A stretch of 64,000 nt of DNA from Parastagonospora avenae f. sp. tritici 18332-5 (Eukaryota > Ascomycota > Dothideomycetes > Pleosporales > Phaeosphaeriaceae): positions 62,001 through 126,000 of the forward strand of contig JAFJTR010000021.1 of NCBI GenBank assembly GCA_022559985.1, given 5' to 3'. The notes below the pieces were generated by a model. That model saw only the letters and a program-made list of their open reading frames with translations. It was not told the origin of the DNA and made no database searches. The translations under genes were made by a program, and so were the position numbers. This document shows positions 49,131 to 58,530 of this stretch, piece by piece (within the stretch, counting starts at the first letter, position 1; the number at the start of each line of letters is the position of its first letter).

Positions 49131-50087
49131 GTTTGAGTGCTTGTGGTGAAGAAATTCTTGGGGTTCGTGAAGATGTACCTGAGCAGTCCAGGCGAAGGCG
49201 ACTATTATATAAACAAGAATCTAATTTCGAGTGATGTGCAATTGTGAGCACACTAGCCACTGAGGCAGTGCGTTTCTCGGAAGAAGCTGCCTCTTGTACA
49301 TGCGGTAGGTGCAATTGACGATCTGTCTGTCAGCATCCTAGCTTCAGCAAAGCTTTGTCTCCATCCTTCTCAGCACCGTCGGGAGCGCTATGCTTTGACG
49401 GATCCGCGCGATGGATGCGAGCTTATGCATGACCACTTCCTATATTAGTAATTAGCTAAATGAATCAGGAACTGTCAGGAACGAGATGGTATTCAGCAAA
49501 ATCGAATTCGCACTTCCACCGTATTCCGTATAAAGCTTGGAGTAAAACCTGACAAATGGGGCTGTATATATAGAACTTTGATGTAAGCCTCTAATGGCTC
49601 GTGGCTACACATATGTATGTCGCTGGTTATTGGTGGTGGAGGCTTAATGCGATGATCTGCATGACCTCATTAGGCCTCCTGTCTCGGATCACGGCGCGCG
49701 ATCGTGGAGCCGCTGGGGCAACTTTCCATATCACTGTATGGCTGTCAGCCTCTCAAGTCGGCTTAAGATTGTAAGGGCGAGGCTACGGGATTAATCGTCG
49801 CCTTGGCCCCCGTCACGCCCTGGAGGCCTTGTTTGGAAGGATCATGGAGAGTCTGATGTTATCCACCACGGGCGCTTTGCTGCATTCTGTACATGTGCTG
49901 CACTATTCTCTGTACTTGGGACAAGCATGCTGACTCTTGATCACAAGGCATCTTGACGTGGGCGAAGGAGTAAACTCGCCCGGGTGGACCTTGCCTGAGA
50001 CTTGTACCAGATACTATGAGACATGAAGCCAAATGATGAGAAGCATTGCTAACAGTCGGGAACGCTTTAGGAGTCCAGACCGTTGCA
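49131..50087. other. intergenic, no gene seen
   Basis: 957 bases between Cys-rich gene B and the ABC ATPase gene. It includes the TATA box of gene B at 49205-49213. No other coding region supported. Confidence 0.45.
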
Positions 50088-52064
50088 TTACCAGTCCCAG
50101 ATCTCATTCCATCTTCTGCCATCCAACTCCACTGGCCCATCCCACTTTCCAACTCTTGGCGGCCCCGTGCCTGGCTCCGGCAGGCAGATCCAATCCCTCA
50201 CGCAACCTGGAACCTCCTGCTTACTATGACTGACAACTAGCAATGCTTGATGTTCTTGCAGACCTGGAACAACTACTTCGCCATCCCACTGAACAGGTTT
50301 GGGTCCAGTTTCCGTGTACGTCAATTGCATGGTTTGTCCCTGAGATAGGAACAGAAGGCACTTGTCGCGTGCCAAGTCATCCATGCCGCTGAATGCTTCG
50401 TCGAGAATAACAATGTCGGGGTTTCGAACTACCGATCGCAGAAAGAGGAGAACACGTTGTGCAGAATATGATATCTCGCCGAAGAGGGTCTGACTTGCCC
50501 ATTCTACCCCTTCTGTCTTTTTCGGAGATGGGTTGATCTCGTTTGCAAACCACTTCAAACACGCGTCTACTCGTCGTGTCGCATCATCGTCAAGTCTGGC
50601 CTTAGTAATGGGCGTATCACTCCATGCGCTTTCCAATACCGTTCTTACTCTGAGATGCTTGGGAAATAGGGCATGGACTTCTGGGCTCGCGTGACCCATC
50701 TTACTCTGAATCTCAAAAATGGTTATGCCAGGTACGCCTGGTTCAGGTAACCTCGAGCGTCCGAAGAGTTTGACAGGCGCAGAGTAAGTTTGGGGATGGT
50801 CTGACGTTACGAGTGAGAGGAATGTTGTTTTGCCAGAGCCGTTGGCGCCAAATATGCCCCAGCGTTGACCGCGATGGATGTTAAGGTTGAGACCATTCTC
50901 CCAGTCGCCTAAGACTGGGTTGTTGCCGTAGGAGATGCGCACACCGGACATTTCAACAATAGGTTCACCCGTAGGAGTGGAAGTATCATCGGTCTGGTGG
51001 TAGCCGTCGCGGCTGACAAGGGACGAGCCTGGCAACGAGTTCGAGGCGCTGGAATCAAAGTTACCGCCCTCTGAAAGATGACGTCCAACTTCGCGCAGTT
51101 CGAGGACCTTAGCTGCCATGCCATCCCCCGTTTGACCCGAGTGTCGGATATCTTCGTATTGCTTCTCCAAATGTGCAAATACTTCTTCTTTCGGTCCCAG
51201 AGCGCCGATGTTTCCGTCCTCGCCGGCATAGACTATATGCGTGATCCAGTCTGGTATGGCATCTTGCGGTCTCAAGCTTAACACGATTCGGGGCGCATTT
51301 GCCTCCGCCAGCTTGTGAAGCACTTTGCTGATGTGCTTAGTGACGATCGGATCTAAGCCAATGAATGGCGCATCCAGACATAGCATCAACGGCTGGGCTA
51401 AAAGGGCCTTGCCGATTCTTGCTCGTCGGCTCTGCCCATTGCTGAGCATAGCGACTGGCTTGTCTAGGAATCTCCCAAGTTCCAGATCATGCATGACCTT
51501 ATGCATGACGTCTGGATTTATTGCTTTTGCTTTGATCTCATCTTCTCCTGGGTTGAGAGTAACGATGCCAGTCAAGTAACGCTGCAAAGTGAAGTCGGTA
51601 TCCTCTTTGAGCGATTCGTATCTAGCAGAGAGATACGCGCCGCCGAAAGCTTTCCGCTCCACATCAAAGCCGACATATTCAATTGCGTGATCGGGATATC
51701 GCAGGTTTAAATTCCGGCTTCTCACTTCTTCCGACAGAAGATAAGGGTGCGTGCGAGCTGTGGGTGGAAAGCAAAGAAGTTGTCCACGTAGGACCTGGAG
51801 GAATGCTGTCCTGATGTTCGATGAAGGCGACAGGATCGCCCAATGTTGATTTGGCGTTGAGAACGAAGGCAAACTCAAGTGCAGGTTGGGAAATAATGCT
51901 GGATTCGTGGATTCATCCTGGCCAGATGCTGGTTTTGATGAAGGGTGTTGACGATAGAAAGTGCCATTGGTGATCCTAACAATTGGTTCAGACCACAATC
52001 GACGTGTTGCATGGAGCTTTACGGATCTCGAAGCTGTAAAGAACAGCGCGTTCGTTCTTCGCAT
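50088..52064 (-). CDS. twin-NBD ABC ATPase without membrane domain (ModF/PhrA-like), probably mitochondrial
   Basis: 658-residue soluble protein with two ABC ATPase domains and no membrane segments, single exon. The N-terminus (MRRTNALFFTASRSVKLHATRRLW) is Arg/Ser-rich and lacks acidic residues, like a mitochondrial presequence. NBD1 has no proper P-loop (SPSSNIRTA at 79-87) and its Walker B reads LDAP (Ala232 for the catalytic Glu), but its signature LSNGQ (207-211) is intact. NBD2 has a perfect P-loop GANGSGKTT (406-414) and Walker B ILDEAF with Glu556, but its signature is lost (ISYSAQR, 531-537). One composite site is thus intact and the other dead. It resembles bacterial ModF/PhrA and uncharacterised fungal homologs. 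Function not established. Confidence 0.82.
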   Translation of the reverse strand: MRRTNALFFTASRSVKLHATRRLWSEPIVRITNGTFYRQHPSSKPASGQDESTNPALFPNLHLSLPSFSTPNQHWAILSPSSNIRTAFLQVLRGQLLCFPPTARTHPYLLSEEVRSRNLNLRYPDHAIEYVGFDVERKAFGGAYLSARYESLKEDTDFTLQRYLTGIVTLNPGEDEIKAKAINPDVMHKVMHDLELGRFLDKPVAMLSNGQSRRARIGKALLAQPLMLCLDAPFIGLDPIVTKHISKVLHKLAEANAPRIVLSLRPQDAIPDWITHIVYAGEDGNIGALGPKEEVFAHLEKQYEDIRHSGQTGDGMAAKVLELREVGRHLSEGGNFDSSASNSLPGSSLVSRDGYHQTDDTSTPTGEPIVEMSGVRISYGNNPVLGDWENGLNLNIHRGQRWGIFGANGSGKTTFLSLVTSDHPQTYSAPVKLFGRSRLPEPGVPGITIFEIQSKMGHASPEVHALFPKHLRVRTVLESAWSDTPITKARLDDDATRRVDACLKWFANEINPSPKKTEGVEWASQTLFGEISYSAQRVLLFLRSVVRNPDIVILDEAFSGMDDLARDKCLLFLSQGQTMQLTYTETGPKPVQWDGEVVVPGLQEHQALLVVSHSKQEVPGCVRDWICLPEPGTGPPRVGKWDGPVELDGRRWNEIWDW

Positions 52065-52321
52065 GGCGAATGCTTGGCCATGATTATTCTCTGTGGTGAT
52101 GGGTAAATTCCCTTCGTCTTCGGGTTGTTTGGCGTCCCGTAGTGTGGCTCGGAGACGTCTTCATCTTCGCGAGCCGGCATGACGTCGGTGCTTGATCTGC
52201 CGAGGTTCGCGTTCGCTGCAGCACCGCATATCGCGAAAGTGATAGAAGCGTAGACGGAAATCACACGAGCAGCACAAGATGCTTCCAGGACTGCAGCCAT
52301 CGCGCCCGAAGGTAGGGACAT
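52065..52321. promoter_or_regulatory. divergent promoter, ABC ATPase / small protein
   Basis: 257 bases between start codons. It contains a second TGACGTC(G)-like string near 52190 but no clear TATA. Confidence 0.25.
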
Positions 52322-52699
52322 ATGCCACTGAAGCACACTATGCGCTCTAACCCCGTACAGCCTCCACAACAGCCCGCGCTCCCTACATATGCCCAACAGC
52401 AGCGACGCGCTGTGCACGAGGCCGCCCTTCAGTCACCACCGCCAGGTGCTCAAGCTTCTATCTCACATCCCCGGCCGCGAAGTCAGATTGAGGCCATGCC
52501 TCCCTTTCCTCCAAGACAGTCCTCCACATCCGCCTTCTACGATAGTGCCGTGCGGCACCCGGTGTTCTTCACCCAGAACTTGAAGAAGCCACCCTTTCCC
52601 ATACCCCAGATTGCGAGTCAGGGTTGGAGTCCTGTTGCAAACGGGTATATAATGGAGCAACAAAGGGCTATGGCTTCCGAGCCAAAGACGAAGTTATGA
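52322..52699 (+). CDS. Pro/Gln-rich small hypothetical protein
   Basis: 125-residue open frame with composition unlike random sequence: Pro, Gln, Ser and Ala dominate (QPPQQPALPTYAQQQRR, PFPPRQSSTSAF) with a short aromatic/basic end (HPVFFTQNLKKPPFPIPQ). I do not recognise it. Start at 52322 or the nearby Met at 52340. No signal peptide or membrane segment. Its position between two confirmed genes and divergent from the ABC ATPase gene fits a real small gene, but it could be chance. Confidence 0.4.
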   Translation: MPLKHTMRSNPVQPPQQPALPTYAQQQRRAVHEAALQSPPPGAQASISHPRPRSQIEAMPPFPPRQSSTSAFYDSAVRHPVFFTQNLKKPPFPIPQIASQGWSPVANGYIMEQQRAMASEPKTKL

Positions 52700-52977
52700 A
52701 CGAACCGAAGCAATTTTGCATGCTGGCGTTAGGGAGTGCTCATGTAATCATCACGTTGGACCATATTTGGCGTACTATTCTCAAAGCCACGCGATTATTC
52801 ATCTCAAGGAGGCTTACAGTGCACATGCTTGGTCACTTTGGTGAATGTCTTGGATGGATCTAGCTGGGGAAGCTGGTCGGTCTTGGCGCGCTAGCAAGTC
52901 GCGATGCCATCCTCCGAACATGTCGACTTTTTTGAGATGACACTTGCTGCAACACCCGAACCCGACTCACAGTCAAA

Positions 52978-53720
52978 ATGACGGAATCAAAAGGACTGCC
53001 TTTCGGTCAAGCCCTGCTCGAGCGCGCCTTCTCGCCCGACACGGCAGCATCCCACTACACCGAGCGCCTTCTCAAGCGCCCACTGACCATCCGCGCAACA
53101 TCGCCGACGCCCTCAGCACGCGCCATCCGCCGTCGTACTCTCAACGAGCGCAAGGAGAAGACTCGGAAACGGAGCAAGCAGAAGCCGCGCCCGCTTTCCG
53201 CTGCGCAGAAACGAAAACTATGTCTTAACGAGATGCCCAAAGAGCAGCAAAAGTACTCCATATATGAACCGTTACATAACCTCTGGCTTGGATACATGCG
53301 CGAGATCCTTTGCGTGAATGATGCTCAAAGGCCAGTTTACCTCACCCCAGCTTCGAGCGGCCAAATGCTGGCCAGCGCGGACATGCACGGTGCACTACTT
53401 CGCATAGTTCGAAGCCGGTGCGTCAGTCGTGTAGGCTTGGAAGGCATAGTCGTACGCGATACGAGGTTCACTTTTGAGATAATTACCAAGAACAACGTAG
53501 TCAAGGGTAAGTTCACTGATCAGGTAAGTCGATTTCCGAATTCTGACTAGTGAGTATAGCAATCCCTAAGGAGCATACCGTGTTCCAATTTACGGTCGTC
53601 TTGGAGGGCGTAGAGGAGAAGAAACCACTGGTGTTCGAGATGAATGGGGAACAATTCCAAACCAGGGCACCGGATCGCGCGAACAAGAAGTTCAGGATGC
53701 ATTATCAACCGGACCTCTAA
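52978..53720 (+). CDS. POP4/Rpp29, RNase P and MRP protein subunit
   Basis: 229-residue subunit of nuclear RNase P/MRP, which trims tRNA 5' ends and pre-rRNA. Exons 52978-53506 and 53560-53720. The N-terminal half is strongly basic (RRRTLNERKEKTRKRSKQK near 58-76). The conserved Sm-like barrel follows: YEPLHNLWLGYMREIL, DMHGALLRIVRSRC, VGLEGIVVRDT and FEIITKNN. The second exon completes it with IPKEHTVFQFTV and ends FRMHYQPDL. The order and spacing match UPF0086/Rpp29. The intron falls between the last two conserved strands. Confidence 0.9.
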
Positions 53721-54585
53721 AAGACTGAAAGACTCAGACCTGCCCAACACTGCAACATACTTGTCACAACTTGACACAATTGTTTGCATACTGAACAAAA
53801 CAGCCTTCACCGTGGCCTCCTTAGCCGCATCTCGTACAAAGGTCTTTCTTCCATGGCTTTTCAAATGTTCCCTGGTTTCTCAAGAACATGGGATTTGGGA
53901 AAACAAGGATGGCAATGGTCAAGTCAAAGCAAAGGGAAATCCGGGGCTCGATGGAACCATTCATATCCAAAGATCGGGCGAGCACTTTCAGCTTTGTGCC
54001 CCGATCTAGCGACATACCTGCTGGCCAACTTGCTTCCGCCAAATGAGAGCAGAGCATCATCCAACAAGCGCAAACATGCCGATTCTCGTACAGTCTCATG
54101 GTTCATGGAAGAACCACCTAGGCCTTGATGCGTATGCCGGTCCCGCATTTCAGCTAGGTGTCTGGATAAAGTCCCTACTGATGTCATGCACAACAAACTT
54201 CACACGACATATTTGATTGGCATATAGTGGCATAAACGAGCATTCGCGAGATATTGCGGAAGTCATGAGTAGAAACTGGTTGAATGTCCCTACATACGAA
54301 AGGTCCACTTAAGTACGAGATCGCCAGCCTGTTCTAGTTTCACAACACGGGATACGGTACCATTCAGTGCAGGAACTATCATATATATAGAAAGGAAAAG
54401 TAGTCTGAAATGCTTCGGATGGATGTCACCAGTGATAGAGAGAGTGTGGGTGATTCACCGGTGAATCCCACTTTGGTTGTCGCCTAGAAGCTCAAAAGTC
54501 GCGCGTCTGCGACCCCTCTCTGTTACCTCAACGCCACAACTCCTTCTCACTTCAACCGGTCATCCACTACTAGAGGCTCACCAGC
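53721..54585. other. intergenic, no gene seen
   Basis: 865 bases between POP4 and the first member of the three-copy array. Open frames here are short and featureless. Confidence 0.45.
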
Positions 54586-55590
54586 ATGTCTCTACACGGC
54601 TATTCTTAGAGTACCATCACACTATGGGCCAACAAGAACTTTCCCATCAAATATCAACAACATCCCGGGGCCAGACAAGTCGCTATTCGGCTGCACAAGA
54701 TATCTAGTCCTGGAAGTCAAGGCTACATAAAGGGTCTAGTCATTGGCACTGATAATAACGAGCAAGGCCTGCCGACCGAGATACTTGCCTGGCTGGACAA
54801 GAGCTCCATGATCATCGGATATGTTACGAAGGTTGGCTCACATATACAAGAGACTCGCTTTGACTCCACCGAATCCGTCATGGAGAGCGTTACTGAGTTC
54901 AAAGAGCCTTTCAGCTGTATACTTCAGGTTGAAGGAGAGACGACTTTTGCGAAATTGGAGGCACTCGTTCGATATTACTTTCTTCTCAAAGGCTCGACTC
55001 AGGCCGTGAAAGATCGAATCAGAGACTTCGAAGAACATTTTGGTGACGCTTGTCGAGATATTACTGCCGCGCAAGGAATAGAAAGGGAAGACCCACTGGA
55101 TATCAGTCCTGGAACAGGAGCGGATACTCGGAATTCTTCCGGGTTTGAGTTATCATGGCCTCTTTCAAGCATGGCTATTGACGATAATCGAATCATAGCT
55201 CCAAACGAGCACGGTCTGTACGAGTTTGAAACTTTCGTTTAAGGCCTGCGCAGTACTTCGAGCGAAGCCAACATGTCATCGCATAGTCCGAAGACTCCCA
55301 TCACTCACCCCAGAAACAAGGGCGTTTGTGGTCCAGGAGACACGCCTGATCCGGGTCCTGCATCTCGTCAGTCAAATATAAGGTTCGACACCGATGACAC
55401 AAGCCTGGAATTAGACCCTCAAGATTCTGTCAAGGTTGAACTCAAAAGCCTTCGAAAAAAAGTGCAGATCCTGGACAATAGACTGATGATGGCGGAAGGT
55501 CGGGCACAAAGAGCAGAGCAAGATGCGGCGATGTGGCGAGGCAACTATGAGCAGCTGAAGAAAGAGAGGGATGGAAACAACAGTGCTTGA
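54586..55590 (+). pseudogene. array member 1: unknown family, interrupted reading frame
   Basis: First of three tandem copies of a family I do not recognise. One frame runs from ATG 54586 to the stop at 55588-55590, but is broken by TAG at 54607-54609 and TAA at 55240-55242. Between the stops lies the family domain: ANKNFPIKYQQHP (matching AEKNCPEEYARLP in member 2), KEPFSCI and LEALVRYYFLLKG. After the TAA comes a linker and a coiled coil ending LRKKVQILDNRLMMAEG..MWRGNYEQLKK, which aligns with the coiled coil of member 2. Either the gene has decayed, or undetected introns remove the stops; TTCTTAG just before the domain could be an acceptor. In member 2 an intron sits near the position of the TAA. 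Confidence 0.5.
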
Positions 55591-55984
55591 GATCTGAGTA
55601 AGGTCGAGACCAGTCTTGATCAGATTTGAAAACCGCCTTTTCAGTGATTCAGGCAGTGCTCAGAGAACCTTGTTTTGATTCATGCACAGTTGAGATGCGT
55701 GTTTTCATGTAGTCGGGCTAAGATGTACGTAGCTTGAACCAAAAGTTTTCTTAGAAATTCTCAATGCTTCATGAAGCAGTGTTACACTGCTCTTTTCAGT
55801 CGTATTGACATACTCCAAGTGGTATACTGTTTTGATTAGGCCATTGCACGGTGAAAGACCGTGGTGAAAGTGAAAGCCATGCGTACTTCGAAACCCTTAG
55901 AAAACTCTCGCACGCAACCCACCAACTCTGCAACACCCACCTCCAGAATTCGTTACGAGCGCTTTCAAGGCGTCCCTCCACACG
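55591..55984. other. spacer between array members 1 and 2
   Basis: 394 bases, presumably the promoter of member 2. No gene seen. Confidence 0.4.
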
Positions 55985-56915
55985 ATGCGAATCTTGAACC
56001 TGGTGGAGCTGAGGGCGTGGGCCGAGAAAAATTGCCCCGAAGAATATGCTAGGCTCCCGGCTGCCAGTTCTTACGAGATTTCCACCGTTGGGAGCTGCGT
56101 CAGCGTTTGCATCGGCACTATTGCGCGCACGGAAACACACCACGACCTCATCTCCTTCGGAAACGATAGACTCGAAGTCCAAGCCCACCTCGAGCCTGAG
56201 AAAGCTGTCCCGATACTAGTCGCTGGAAATTTCACTCGACTCGCACCCTCATACTACGACAAGATCAAGCTGTCCGAGCCGTTCTGCTCGATTTGGCCCG
56301 ATCTGAACGACAGCATAGGCCTCGCCAAGTTCAACGCGCTCGTAAGATACGCGCTCATGATACATGGACATCGCGGCCGTCTTTCTGATATGTCGCTTGA
56401 AATACATGAAGTATTCCCTCAGCTGTGTGCAGATCTTATCAGAGGCCCAGGTAGCAAGAGCGAGAATTCTAGCTGGCAAGGTGGAAAGCGTCGCGGGAAA
56501 GGACTCTTGGGAGGCGGCATCGAGAAGACGGACGAGATCGAGACGAACGAAGAATCCGCAAACAACGACGTTTCCAACGAGCAGCAAAACAGTCGCGATG
56601 TCACAAGTGCACATTGCTTGTGCAGCACTCTACTCAGCTGACATCAAGTAGTTTGAGAACCGCATACAGTACCTTTGCGAAGAATTTCAAGCCTATACAT
56701 CCACACTGAGAGCTGACTACGAAGGATTCGTGGAAGGTCAAGCGCAATACGGAGCTGTTGTTAAGGGTTTAAGGACAGAAGTTGAGGCTGCGAAGTGTCG
56801 AGTGCGAACACTGGAAGCTGAACTTGAGGAGGCAAAAGCTGGTGAAAAGATGTGGAAACATAAGTTCGAAAAGCTGCAGAACATCATGCGCGGCGCCATG
56901 GACGATTTGACATAA
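55985..56915 (+). CDS. array member 2: intact member of unknown N-domain/coiled-coil family
   Basis: 292-residue protein, the intact copy of the array. Exons 55985-56599 and 56652-56915. The intron has an unusual GTCACA donor, a good CTGAC branch and a GTAG acceptor. The N-terminal domain (about 1-155) starts LVELRAWAEKNCPEEYARLP, then a strand-rich region (SYEISTVGSCVSVCIGTI), then SEPFCSIW and FNALVRYALMIHGHRG. A Gly/Lys/Glu-rich linker runs to about 205. The last ~85 residues form a coiled coil (FENRIQYLCEEFQAYTST ... TLEAELEEAKAGEKMWKHKFEKLQ). No signal peptide, no membrane segment. I know no domain that fits; BTB and F-box folds were considered and do not match. Function unknown. Confidence 0.65.
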
Positions 56916-57349
56916 GAACTCAATGAGAGAACGCGCTATTGAAGAGCCATGTAAACTTTCAAGCCATGAAAGTCATGGCCGAAGGCATTCGCCTTCCATG
57001 TCTGTGTGCAAGAAATCCGCATGAACTTCTTTAGTTCAAGCATTAGTTCGTTCTAGATAGTCGAGAAGACCATCAACTTCAATGATACAAATTGTACGAA
57101 AGCCTCCCTGGTACCTAGCAATAGAACCCTCAAGAAAAGCAGCTTGCCTTATATCTAATGGATTTTCTCAGTCTTCCCGTGATATAACTCAAGACTGTAA
57201 GTTCAAAACTTGCACGAAACAGAGACATGCAGAAAGCGCTACGCATAAGACAATCGTGGAATAATAAACAGTGGTTTTCCATAAGACTGCCTATTCCGTC
57301 AATCATGCATAGTATATCACTACATCATCACCAGGTCACCAAATCAATT
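56916..57349. other. spacer between array members 2 and 3
   Basis: 434 bases with no gene seen. Presumed promoter of member 3. Confidence 0.4.
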
Positions 57350-58230
57350 ATGACACCTACCATTAACACCTTCGACAAGCTGGAAGCTTACGCAGAAGCC
57401 AACTTTCCAAACGCATTCAATCGTCTACCTTCACCCAAGTCTTTTCATATCCAGGTACGACAAGGCTGCACTTGCTTCCGGATCGGAAAACTCCTAGATG
57501 ATCCTTAAGGTGGGCCTGTCTTATTGCACTTCAGGCGCAACGGCGTGTGTAAGCACGAAACACTCGGCAACGGGGAGCATATCCTGGACACACCGTTCGA
57601 CCAAATGGCGATTCCAGAGGCCAGGTCATTCCAAAGCGTATGGATGCATTCGTACGCTACTGCATGCTGGCCCGGGGCCAACGTGCATGCTTGCATCCGC
57701 CGACATATGACTTCGAAATCGTCTTTCGGAAAATGTGTTTGCATGGGATGTGGCAGAGCGAAGATACAGTGGGAAAAGCAAGGCAACCGAGGGCGAGCAA
57801 AGAGACTGATAAAAAGGCGGTAGACGGCACGGAGATCATAGGGCATGGGAATTTCTCTGGGGACTACGATGCTCCGGCCAGTATTCACACATCGGCTGAA
57901 GTCCTACAAGCAAAAGCCAGAGGTGCTGTTATCCACGTTTTGGAAGATTGGGAAACACTCAACGAGCAACAGTCCCAAGACCTTCTCGACTTCGGCCATG
58001 AGGAAGATGTCTTGTGCAGCCTTCGCAGTCTTTTCAAAACCCAGAGCCCATCGGCGAACACTGCAGTTGTATTTTCACAGATCAGTAACCCCCGAACACG
58101 GTACAGACAGCGACAGTCGCCATATGGCACAGCGAGTAAAAGCACTGGAGGACTACGTGAGAAACCAGGGGCTGCTGTTCGGGACAGGGAGGCCAAGGTA
58201 GACTTTGAAGAGGGTGAAATTGAGGAGTAG
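57350..58230 (+). pseudogene. array member 3: unknown family, disrupted or heavily spliced
   Basis: Third copy. From ATG 57350 the family start is clear (FDKLEAYAEANFPNAFNRLP), then GCTCFRIGKL, but TAA at 57506-57508 interrupts. The same frame continues to TPFDQM. The conserved DAFVRYCMLARGQ then appears in another frame (from about 57640) and runs to 58230, ending VDFEEGEIEE. A coiled-coil-like ending (MAQRVKALEDYVRN) occurs in the first frame again near 58122-58190. An intron 57455-57624 (CAG|GTACGA to CCAG) would bridge the first break but deletes conserved sequence, and another (donor near 58010, acceptor TTTTCACAG near 58080) could reach the coiled coil. Comparison with member 2 favours decay for the first break. 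Confidence 0.45.
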
Positions 58231-58530
58231 AAGGGAAGGTATCTTGGTCTCTGAAGCATGTTGAAAAATGGTGTCAGAGGGATTGGCCGAGGAAGGGTGA
58301 GCATTTGGGAGTTGGCGCGGTAGTAGAACGATGCATAGTCATTTCTTGATCGCGTTTCTGTTTACTGGTCTGTATTGCATTTGTCTTCACAAGAATTTCA
58401 TTGGTACTTTGTGAGTTGCCCCAGCTGATTGACTGCTGTGTGATTGTGACAGATGTTCGTAATCTTATCTTGCATTACTCATTGGCTATGTCTAGCCTTT
58501 TATATATTTCGTGCATCTGACCCGGGCTGT
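58231..58530. other. short intergenic, array member 3 / CCT1
   Basis: 300 bases between convergent ends. T-rich. No gene. Confidence 0.4.
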
